18,824 nt of DNA from Ruminococcaceae bacterium UBA5905. GTDB taxonomy: Bacteria; Bacillota; Clostridia; Oscillospirales; Acutalibacteraceae. The translations under genes were made by a program, and so were the position numbers. The stretch covers positions 1-18,824 of the forward strand of contig DJEF01000039.1 in assembly GCA_002431285.1 (NCBI GenBank), written 5' to 3'. How positions within the stretch are numbered: position 1 is the stretch's first letter; each line of letters starts with the position of its first letter. This document shows, one piece after another, positions 6,289 through 12,825 of this stretch. The notes beneath the pieces are model-generated. The model saw only the letters and a program-made list of their open reading frames with translations, searched no databases and was not told the DNA's origin.

Positions 6289-7473
6289 ATGAAAGTCGGA
6301 AAACGTATATTCCTGTGTCTGACGGCGCTGATGCTGTTGGTGTGCAGCGGCTGTATGGATCAAGCGCTGCCCTTCGGACAACCCGCCGCAGCCGATCCGG
6401 ACAAATACCGGGCGCAGTTTTCCGACCGCTGGTGCTATTCCCGTCTGGATGAGCGGCTGCGCACCGACTACGGCGCGGTGTATACGGCGCTGACCGACGG
6501 CTTTGCGCGGGATGAGACGGTGCAGGTTTCCGAGCAGTCCGGCACGCTGCCGGGTATCACCATCCGTCTGCCGGAGCCTATCGCCCGGGAGGAAGCCGAA
6601 ACGCTCTACACCGCCGTGCTGTATGACAACCCCGCTTTTTTTTATGTGCTGGGCAGCTACTCGGTCAGCGGTATGAACGAGACCGCATACAACACGCTGA
6701 CCCTGTGCTATTCCATGCCCGCCGATGCCCGTAGCGCCGCCCGGGCGGCGCTGGAAACCGTCGTCGGGGACATCCGGCAGCAGCTGCCCGCCGATCCGTA
6801 TGAGCAGGAGCTGTATCTCTACGATCGGGTGATGGAGCGCTGTACCTACGACAGCGCCGTTGCCGACGGGATCAAGGACAATCCTCAAGCCTACACCGCC
6901 TACGGCGCCCTGGTGGAGGGAAAGGCTGTCTGCGAGGGTTATGCCCGGGCGCTGCAGCTGCTCTTTCACGAAGCCGGCATCGAGGGGGTGCCCGTGACCG
7001 GCCGTGACAATGCCACCGGAAACGGCCATATGTGGAATCTGGCCCGCATCCAAGGCGCTCTGTATTATCTGGATGCCACCTACGACGATTCCGACGTAGC
7101 GCCCCACCACCGATTCTTCAACATTACCACCGCCCAGCTCCTGCAAGATCGCACCATAGACGAAAGTCCCTTCTGGGGAGAGGAATGCACCGCCACCGCC
7201 GATAACTACTATGTGCGGCAGGGCACCTTCATCGACACCTACCAGCGGCAGGCCATCGCCCAGGTGCTGGCGGACCGGCTGCGGCGAGGGGATACCGCCG
7301 TGGAGCTGCGGTTTGCCCCGGATAAATACGCCAACGGACTGCTGTTTCTGAAGAACTCCACCCAGACCCTCAAGCTGCTGAACCCTCTGCTGGCGGATAC
7401 CGGCCGCAAGATCGAGGAATACACCCTGTATTCCACCGCCGAGTATCATCTGCTGACCTTTGAGCCGCGTTAA
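6289..7473 (+). CDS. Transglutaminase-fold lipoprotein
   Basis: A 394-residue exported protein with a signal peptide ending in LVCSGC; C22 is the likely lipidated cysteine, although a cysteine rather than Leu/Val occupies position -3. The ATG at 6289 follows AAAGGAG (6276-6282). The core is a transglutaminase/papain-like domain with the full triad: C215 in GKAVCEGYARALQ, H247 in GNGHMWN and D262 in YYLDATYDD. Such extracellular domains in Firmicutes are annotated as transglutaminase-like and are thought to act as cysteine peptidases or cross-linking enzymes on cell-wall or surface proteins; the substrate here is unknown. Residues 1-165 precede the catalytic domain and have no recognised motif. 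It is the last gene of the mtaB operon and is followed by a strong bidirectional terminator. Confidence 0.88.
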   Translation: MKVGKRIFLCLTALMLLVCSGCMDQALPFGQPAAADPDKYRAQFSDRWCYSRLDERLRTDYGAVYTALTDGFARDETVQVSEQSGTLPGITIRLPEPIAREEAETLYTAVLYDNPAFFYVLGSYSVSGMNETAYNTLTLCYSMPADARSAARAALETVVGDIRQQLPADPYEQELYLYDRVMERCTYDSAVADGIKDNPQAYTAYGALVEGKAVCEGYARALQLLFHEAGIEGVPVTGRDNATGNGHMWNLARIQGALYYLDATYDDSDVAPHHRFFNITTAQLLQDRTIDESPFWGEECTATADNYYVRQGTFIDTYQRQAIAQVLADRLRRGDTAVELRFAPDKYANGLLFLKNSTQTLKLLNPLLADTGRKIEEYTLYSTAEYHLLTFEPR

Positions 7474-7535
7474 GGGCGGCACGGGATGCAAACCCGTCCG
7501 GGACGGCACGACATCAGGAAACATAAACCCACAGA

Positions 7536-7569
7536 AAAAGCGGACAGCTCACGAGAGCTGCCCGCTTTT
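7536..7569. terminator. Bidirectional intrinsic terminator
   Basis: AAAAGCGG-A-CAGCTC, loop ACGA, GAGCTG-C-CCGCTTTT: a 14-bp stem interrupted by one mismatch and flanked by A-runs and T-runs. It sits between the convergent stops of the transglutaminase lipoprotein (7473) and the serine protease (7583), so it can end transcripts from both sides. Confidence 0.93.
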
Positions 7570-7582
7570 GGCATTCTGCGGT

Positions 7583-9151
7583 TTATTTGGTTTCTTCTTT
7601 CAGTGTCACCGGCACCGTAAAGGAGGATACACGCCCGGTACGGCTGTCGGAACGCATCAGCGTCAGCGTCACCTGATCGCCCACGGCGTGTTTCGCCAGC
7701 GCGCTGCGCAGAGAGCTGTAATCCGTGACGGTCGTATCGTCCACCGCCACGATCAGATCGCCCACCGCCGCATCGGTGCCCTGTAAAGAGGAGCCGTCCG
7801 TGATGGAGGCAATCAGGAAACCCTGATACATCCCCGAGGAAACGGTCTTGCCGGTGATGCCCAGCGCCACACGACCCTTCACATACCCATCGGACATGAG
7901 GGAATCAATGACCTTTTTCGCCTCGTTGATGGGGATGGAGAAGCCCAGCCCCTCGTATCCGCTGGCAGCGATCTTGGCGGAGTTGATGCCCACGACCAGA
8001 CCCTGGCTGTTGAGCAGCGGACCGCCGGAATTGCCGTAGTTGATGGCGGCATCCACCTGCAGGCACTTGATGGCATAGCCGGTGTCGTCATACACATCCC
8101 GCGCCAGCGCCGACACGATGCCCTGGGTCGCTGTCCAGGACAGCCCCGCGGCATTGCCCAGCGCCACCACCCGGTCGCCGACCGACAGCGCCGAGCTATC
8201 GCCGAACTGAGCGGCGCTCAGACCGGTGGCGTTGATCTTGATGACCGCCAGATCCGTAGACTGATCCGCTCCGATGATCTTGGCATCCTCGTAGGTCTTA
8301 CCGTCGTAGGTGGTCACATCCACCCGGTCGTAGCTCTTGCCGGTGCTCTCATTGGTGACGCAGTGCCAGTTGGTGATGATATAGCCGTCCTCCGTCATCA
8401 CAATGCCGCTGGCCGCCCCTGCCTTGGTCACAGAGCTTTCGCCGAAGTTGAAGCTCTTGCTCTGAGAATAGACGGTGATGACCACGGTGGAATCCAAATT
8501 GCGGTTGACCACCTCTTTGGTAGACAGACCGCCGTCGTTATCGTTCCAATCCTGAATGTTCAGCGACGGCGCGCCGGTGCTGTCGCCGCTGCCATCGGAA
8601 TCGGAGACGGTCGTTCCGCCTGTGCCGGTATCCACCTTATTAGCCGCCGCCAGCGCCAGAAACACCACCGAGCCGATCAAACACGCAGCCGCTATCAGGG
8701 CAATGGCCACGATCCAGCCGTTGTGCTTTTTACGAGGGGGCTGCGGCGGCTGACTGCCGCCGCCACCGTAAGACGTTGCGGAGAACGGGGGCGTATAATA
8801 CCCGCCGGTGGGCGGTGTGTAGGAACCGCCCGCAGGAGGCGTATAGGAATTCCCGGTGGGATTCGTATACCCGCCGTTGCCCGCCGGGGAGGTATAGCCG
8901 CCGTTGTTCCCGCCATTGCGGGGGGGCACATACCGATAGCTGCCGTCGCTGCTCCAGCCGTTAAAGGGAGGCTGGGCGCCGGACGGACCGGTGTTTTCCG
9001 TCGCTTCAGCTGTGCCGGCGGACCCAGCAGCACCCGATTCCGGGGCCGCATCAGCGCTTGCCGGAGCGGTGGTGGTGGGTTCGGCCGAGGCCGCATCGTT
9101 GACCGGCTCCGTATTCTCGTTCGAGGGATTGATTCTCCATTCATCAGACAT
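7583..9151 (-). CDS. htrA: HtrA/DegP-type membrane-anchored serine protease (S1C) with PDZ domain
   Basis: A 522-residue membrane-anchored trypsin-like protease for quality control of exported proteins. The ATG at 9151 follows AAGGAAGG (9163-9170) at 11 bases; the GTG at 9160 is too close. Residues 1-142 form a disordered cytoplasmic region rich in Ala, Glu, Pro, Gly and Tyr, with tandem YTPP-type repeats, then RKKH and one membrane helix (about 146-168). The outer protease domain has the triad H263 (IITNWHCVT), D300 (STDLAVIKI) and S375 (NYGNSGGPL). A C-terminal PDZ domain covers about residues 430-515 (DAAVGDLIVAVDDTTVTDYS). The architecture is that of Gram-positive HtrA. It lies directly downstream of a response regulator and a histidine kinase, with 80 bases containing a putative regulator-binding repeat, which suggests an envelope-stress regulon. 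Confidence 0.95.
   Translation of the reverse strand: MSDEWRINPSNENTEPVNDAASAEPTTTAPASADAAPESGAAGSAGTAEATENTGPSGAQPPFNGWSSDGSYRYVPPRNGGNNGGYTSPAGNGGYTNPTGNSYTPPAGGSYTPPTGGYYTPPFSATSYGGGGSQPPQPPRKKHNGWIVAIALIAAACLIGSVVFLALAAANKVDTGTGGTTVSDSDGSGDSTGAPSLNIQDWNDNDGGLSTKEVVNRNLDSTVVITVYSQSKSFNFGESSVTKAGAASGIVMTEDGYIITNWHCVTNESTGKSYDRVDVTTYDGKTYEDAKIIGADQSTDLAVIKINATGLSAAQFGDSSALSVGDRVVALGNAAGLSWTATQGIVSALARDVYDDTGYAIKCLQVDAAINYGNSGGPLLNSQGLVVGINSAKIAASGYEGLGFSIPINEAKKVIDSLMSDGYVKGRVALGITGKTVSSGMYQGFLIASITDGSSLQGTDAAVGDLIVAVDDTTVTDYSSLRSALAKHAVGDQVTLTLMRSDSRTGRVSSFTVPVTLKEETK
8783..8902 (-). repeat. YTPP-type coding tandem repeats in the protease's cytoplasmic tail
   Basis: Within the htrA reading frame the tyrosine-threonine pair recurs at residues 89, 98, 106, 114 and 122 of the longest frame, that is every 8-9 residues, in units such as GGYTNPTGNSYTPPAGGSYT. 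It is an in-frame protein repeat, not a CRISPR. Confidence 0.8.
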
Positions 9152-9185
9152 ATCGCACACAACCTTCCTTTGTTGTTCTGATCAC

Positions 9186-9217
9186 AGTATACCGGGATAT
9201 TGTGAACATTTGTTGAA
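9186..9217 (-). promoter_or_regulatory. htrA promoter with PhoB/OmpR-type direct repeat over the -35
   Basis: On the minus strand TTCAACA (complement of 9211-9217) and TTCACAA (complement of 9200-9206) are spaced by 4 bases, an 11-bp period. They cover the -35 position of a promoter whose -10 is TATACT (complement of 9186-9191). No good -35 hexamer is present, which fits an activator-dependent promoter. OmpR/PhoB-family regulators bind such head-to-tail repeats; the response regulator two genes upstream is the obvious candidate. Confidence 0.5.
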
Positions 9218-9231
9218 AACAAACGGCAGAA

Positions 9232-10695
9232 TTATTGAATAATCGCCGTATCCTCGCCGTCGGCCGCCGGGATCCAGAAAGAAAACTCCGTATACTCTCC
9301 GGCCACGCTGCGCACGGTGATCTCCCCCTGATGAAGATTGATCACCGTCTTGACAATATACAGTCCCAGCCCCATACCGTTTTTATCCAGACTGCGGGAG
9401 CGGTCGCTCTTATAAAACCGTTCAAAGATCTGGGGCATCTCTTCCGGCGGAATACCGTCGCCGGTATTGCGGATGGCGCAATAAATGCGCGCATTCTTCC
9501 GGGACAGGCGGATGTCGATGGTGCCGCCCTCGTTCGTAAACTTGATGGCGTTGTCCAGCAGGTTATACAGCACCTGCCCCATCAGGTCGTGATCTCCCAG
9601 GAAAATATAATCCTCGCAATCCTCCAGCCCGGTGATCCGCAGGCGTTTCTTTTCGATCCGCTGCTCGGAGGACACCAGCACACTGCCCACCAGCTCGGTG
9701 AGATTGACCCGGCTGCGATTGAGCTTCAATTCTCCGGCGTCGATCCGGGTCAGATCCAGCATACTGCGCACCAGCCGTGACAGGCGCTTCACCTCATCGG
9801 ACACGATCTTCATATAGTGGCGTTGCTTTTCCGCCGGGATAGTGCCGTCCAGAATACCGTCCACGAACCCGGTGATGGTGGTCATGGGGGTTTTCAGTTC
9901 GTGAGACACGCTGGCGATGAAATTGCGCCGCATGGTCTCCAGTGAAGACAGCGACACCGCCATATGATTGAGAGAATCCGCCAGCTCCGCCACTTCATCC
10001 TGTCCGGATACCGACAGGCGAGCGCTGAAATCTCCCTGGGCGAATCGCCGGGTCGCCGCCGCCATCTGCCGCAGGGGTTTCACGATGCGGTAAGTAAGCC
10101 AATAGGTAACGATGAACGCCAGCGTCAGCGTGATCATCGTGGACAGCAGATACACCTGCCAGTTGGAGCGAAAGGTCTGCACCACCGTGGTAGCCGGAGC
10201 GGAAATGAATATATAGCCCAGCGTATAGCCCTTGATCTGTACCGGTGCTGCCGCCGTATACCGGCGGGTGTGGAACAGCCCCTCCAGCGTCCCCACCGTG
10301 AAATACCCTTTTTCCACCTGCGGCACCAGCGCGCTCAGGGCCGTATTGCCCACATACACCGACTGACTGCCGTCGGAGCAGACCAGCACCTTGCCCTGAG
10401 CGTCCGTCAGCAGAATGGTGGAATCCAGCGCCTCCGCCATCATCCGCAGGAAGGGATACAGCGCCGTCTGGTCCATTTGATAGGTCACGGAGCCGTCCGA
10501 TTTCAGCAAACTGTCGGTCTCCTGGGTGGCGGTATGGCGGGCGATGCTGGCGGCGTTATCCACCAGCAGCATCCGTTTTTCTTCCGCCACCGACCGGGTG
10601 AACAGCAACACCTGCAAGCCCGTCATCACCAGAAAGCAGGAAACGACAATGGCGGTCACCACCGTATAATATTTGGAAAATACGCTCTTAAACAC
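9232..10695 (-). CDS. Membrane sensor histidine kinase
   Basis: A 487-residue class I sensor kinase. The GTG at 10695 is used as start; no ATG is near, and GGCGGGAT precedes it. Domains in order: membrane helix about 11-33, extracytoplasmic sensing domain about 35-180, second helix about 181-203, HAMP about 204-256, HisKA with H265 in SVSHELKTPMT, HATPase with N-box LLDNAIKF (379-386), NTGDGIP G1-like box (410-416) and GMGLGLYIV (440-448). It autophosphorylates at the histidine and transfers to the response regulator encoded 32 bases upstream. The sensing domain is PAS-like or dCache-like in length; the signal is unknown. HtrA is encoded immediately downstream, consistent with sensing of envelope damage, but this is inferred only from location. 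Confidence 0.95.
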   Translation of the reverse strand: MFKSVFSKYYTVVTAIVVSCFLVMTGLQVLLFTRSVAEEKRMLLVDNAASIARHTATQETDSLLKSDGSVTYQMDQTALYPFLRMMAEALDSTILLTDAQGKVLVCSDGSQSVYVGNTALSALVPQVEKGYFTVGTLEGLFHTRRYTAAAPVQIKGYTLGYIFISAPATTVVQTFRSNWQVYLLSTMITLTLAFIVTYWLTYRIVKPLRQMAAATRRFAQGDFSARLSVSGQDEVAELADSLNHMAVSLSSLETMRRNFIASVSHELKTPMTTITGFVDGILDGTIPAEKQRHYMKIVSDEVKRLSRLVRSMLDLTRIDAGELKLNRSRVNLTELVGSVLVSSEQRIEKKRLRITGLEDCEDYIFLGDHDLMGQVLYNLLDNAIKFTNEGGTIDIRLSRKNARIYCAIRNTGDGIPPEEMPQIFERFYKSDRSRSLDKNGMGLGLYIVKTVINLHQGEITVRSVAGEYTEFSFWIPAADGEDTAIIQ

Positions 10696-10727
10696 AAGGA
10701 TCCCGCCTTATCTCATCAAAGGTCCGG

Positions 10728-11426
10728 TCAATTCTCCGGGTCCTTCACCTCAAATTTATAGCCCACACCCCAGACAGTCTTCAGCGTCCACTGATCGGAC
10801 ACGCCGTCCAGCTTCTCCCGCAGACGCTTGATGTGGACATCCACCGTGCGGCTGTCGCCGTAATACTCGAAGCCCCACACCTCGTCCAGCAGCTGATCCC
10901 GGGTATACACCCGGTTGGGATTGCTGGCCAAGTGGTAGATCAGCTCCATCTCCTTGGGCGGTGTATCCACCACCTTGCCACGCACCCGCAGTTCGTAATT
11001 CTCCATATTGATGTACAGGCCGTCGTATTCCACCTTGCGTTCCTTTTTGGCCTCGCTGATGCCGCTGCGGCGCAGCACCGCCTTGATGCGGGCGATCACC
11101 TCTTTGGTCTCAAAAGGCTTCACCACATAATCGTCGGCGCCCAGCTCCAGCCCCAACACCTTGTCGAACACCTCGCCCTTGGCAGTGATCATAATGATGG
11201 GGCACTGGGATTTTTTCCGGATCTCCCGGCACACCTGCCAGCCGTCCAGCTTGGGCATCATCACATCCAGCAGCATGAGATCCGGCTTTTCGGTGTCGAA
11301 CAGCTCCACCGCCCTGGCGCCGTCGGAGACGGTAACGGTGTCAAAGCCTTCCTTCTCCAGATACAGGCGCAGCAGCTCGCAGATATTGCTGTCGTCATCC
11401 ACGACCATGATTTTCAATCCGGGCAT
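10728..11426 (-). CDS. OmpR/PhoB-family response regulator
   Basis: A 232-residue two-domain DNA-binding regulator. The ATG at 11426-11424 follows AGGAGG-type GAGGAGG with about 10 bases between. The receiver domain has the acidic pocket DDD (10-12), phosphoacceptor D54 in LLDVMMP, T81 and K103 in ADDYVVKPF. The C-terminal winged helix starts at about residue 130 and includes PPKEMELIYHLASNPNRVYT, DQLLDEVWG and SRTVDVHIKRLREKL, the recognition-helix region of OmpR/PhoB proteins. It lies upstream of its kinase and transcribes the same way, with a likely shared transcript. Similar pairs include PhoPR, ResDE and VicRK; the sequence cannot assign it to one of them. Confidence 0.95.
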   Translation of the reverse strand: MPGLKIMVVDDDSNICELLRLYLEKEGFDTVTVSDGARAVELFDTEKPDLMLLDVMMPKLDGWQVCREIRKKSQCPIIMITAKGEVFDKVLGLELGADDYVVKPFETKEVIARIKAVLRRSGISEAKKERKVEYDGLYINMENYELRVRGKVVDTPPKEMELIYHLASNPNRVYTRDQLLDEVWGFEYYGDSRTVDVHIKRLREKLDGVSDQWTLKTVWGVGYKFEVKDPEN

Positions 11427-11466
11427 ATTGCTCTAACCTCCTCTAAAGGGTATGTTATCATTAAAC

Positions 11467-11495
11467 AGTGTACCACATTTTCCGGCGGGAGTATG
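11467..11495 (-). promoter_or_regulatory. Possible extended -10 promoter of the two-component system
   Basis: Minus-strand TGGTACACT (TGn plus -10 TACACT, complement of 11467-11472) lies about 40 bases before the response-regulator ATG. The matching -35 region (CATACT at 17 bases) is poor, so the extended -10 or an activator must carry it. A second start from the hemW promoter is also possible. Confidence 0.4.
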
Positions 11496-11509
11496 AACAG
11501 AAAATAAAT

Positions 11510-12628
11510 TTATCCAGCTAAAATGCGTTCAATCAGCGCATTGGATACCAGAAATCCCTGACGGGAAAACCGAATCCCCGCCGCATCCGCCGTCACCAGC
11601 CCGGCGGGCAGGGCGGCAGCCCGCCGGCGCCACTCCTCCGGAATCCCGTGGCCGAACCGGGCGGAAAGCCCCGCCTCGGTCAGTCCCTCGGTCAGCCGCA
11701 GACGCAGCAGCGCGTATTCCGTCTCGCTGCCCGTGGGAATATTCGCGTCCTTTTCCTCCACCGGCTCGCCCCCGGCCAGAAACGCCGCGGTGCTCCGGGG
11801 ATATTGAAAGCGCGTATGCCCCAGACAGGAGCTGGCAGCCGGACCGATCCCCAGATAGGGATCGCTGTTCCAGTATTTGAGGTTATGGCGGCTCTCCTTG
11901 CCGGGGCGGGCGGCATTGGATATCTCATATTGACGATACCCCGCCGCCTCCAGCCCGTCCATCGCCAGCTCGTACAGCTCGGCGGCGGTATCCTCATCCG
12001 GCAGAACAGGCGGGTGCGCTCCGAAAGGGGTGTGGGGCTCCAGCTTCAGCAGGTAGGCGGAGGCGTGGGTCGCACCCGATCCCACCAGACACCGCACCGA
12101 TTCCCTCACGCTCGCCGCCGTCTGCCGGGGGATCCCCAACATCAGATCCAGCGAAATATTGTCGATCCCCGCCCGCCGGGCATCCGCCATCGTGCGCGCC
12201 ACATCCGCCGGGGTATGGCGACGTCCCAGCGCCTGCAGCTCGGCAGGGATCGCCGACTGCATTCCCAGCGACAGGCGGTTGCCGCCCGCCGCCGCAAAGG
12301 CTGCCAGCGTCTCCCCCAGATCGTCGGCGGGATTGGCCTCCAGCGTCACCTCCGGCTCGGCCCCGTCGAACAGCCGGAAGCACCGCCCGGCGACATCCAG
12401 AATAGTCGCCAGCCGTTCACCCCCCAGCAGCGCAGGGGTGCCGCCGCCGAAATACAGTGTGTCCGCCGAAACGTCCAGCCGCTCACCCCAGCGCTCCAAA
12501 GCCGCCCGCACACCGGCGGCATAGGCATCCAGCGCCGCCGCATCCCGGGGCGGCGCGGAATAGAAATCGCAATAGGGACATTTCTGCACACAAAAGGGCA
12601 CATGGATATATAAGCCGATGGGCTGCAT
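11510..12628 (-). CDS. hemW: Radical-SAM heme chaperone HemW
   Basis: A 372-residue cytoplasmic radical-SAM protein of the HemW/HemN-like family. The second ATG (12628) is 6 bases after GAGGA and is preferred over the ATG at 12634, which abuts it. The cluster cysteines are C13, C17 and C20 in PFCVQKCPYCDF; HemW has this CDF form where true HemN oxidases have CxC, so the protein is likely a heme-binding chaperone and not a coproporphyrinogen oxidase. LYFGGGTPALL, the ITLEANP-like VTLEANP, and NRLSLGMQSAIPAELQALGR are all typical. The C-terminal HemN-type domain is present (GIPEEWRRRAA). It has its own promoter. In Clostridia it is often near lepA and hrcA; here it precedes a two-component system. 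Confidence 0.93.
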   Translation of the reverse strand: MQPIGLYIHVPFCVQKCPYCDFYSAPPRDAAALDAYAAGVRAALERWGERLDVSADTLYFGGGTPALLGGERLATILDVAGRCFRLFDGAEPEVTLEANPADDLGETLAAFAAAGGNRLSLGMQSAIPAELQALGRRHTPADVARTMADARRAGIDNISLDLMLGIPRQTAASVRESVRCLVGSGATHASAYLLKLEPHTPFGAHPPVLPDEDTAAELYELAMDGLEAAGYRQYEISNAARPGKESRHNLKYWNSDPYLGIGPAASSCLGHTRFQYPRSTAAFLAGGEPVEEKDANIPTGSETEYALLRLRLTEGLTEAGLSARFGHGIPEEWRRRAAALPAGLVTADAAGIRFSRQGFLVSNALIERILAG

Positions 12629-12651
12629 ACGCATTCCTCATTTCCGTCTCT

Positions 12652-12680
12652 ATCATACCATGCTTTCGCCGATTCGGCAA
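12652..12680 (-). promoter_or_regulatory. Sigma-A promoter of hemW
   Basis: On the minus strand TTGCCG (complement of 12675-12680), 17 bases, then TATGAT (complement of 12652-12657), preceded by TGG, which makes an extended -10. It ends 23 bases before the preferred hemW ATG. Confidence 0.75.
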
Positions 12681-12701
12681 CGGTAATATCCGTTCCGGGC
12701 G

Positions 12702-12753
12702 GAAAAGAACCGGGGACATACGGAAATCGCATCGGACCCCGTATATCCCCGGT
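12702..12753 (-). terminator. Intrinsic terminator of the VTC/DUF4956/Cthe_2159 operon
   Basis: Bases 12709-12723 and 12739-12753 pair as a 15-bp stem. On the minus strand the one mismatch is a G-U wobble, which fits RNA made from that strand. After the stem the minus strand reads TTCTTTTCC. It lies about 70 bases after the stop of the beta-helix protein and just upstream of the hemW promoter. Confidence 0.75.
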
Positions 12754-12778
12754 CTGTATCATGTCAACCGCCCGCACA

Positions 12779-12810
12779 GCACCGGATGCCCAGTCCCCGG
12801 CATCCGGTGC
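12779..12810. repeat. 12-bp inverted repeat, hairpin after the beta-helix gene
   Basis: GCACCGGATGCC and GGCATCCGGTGC, separated by 8 bases, form a perfect 12-bp stem 15 bases after the stop codon at 12826. There is no T-run, so it is probably an RNA-stabilising hairpin or part of a tandem terminator with the structure at 12702-12753. Confidence 0.7.
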
Positions 12811-12825
12811 ACGGCTCGGCTGTCA

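Noticed and set aside
4938-6290. 450-codon minus-strand frame opposite mtaB and the LCP-like gene
   Set aside because: Shadow of genes with recognisable motifs on the plus strand; crosses two gene boundaries.
6148-7524. 458-codon minus-strand frame opposite the transglutaminase gene
   Set aside because: The opposite strand holds an intact catalytic triad and signal peptide, so this frame is a high-GC artefact.
8783-8902. Tandem repeat considered as CRISPR
   Set aside because: Units are 24-27 bases with no separate spacers, in frame within the htrA protein.
9214-10695. Possible internal transcription unit between kinase and protease
   Set aside because: Only the 80-base gap can hold a promoter, and that is described; no terminator hairpin lies between the genes.
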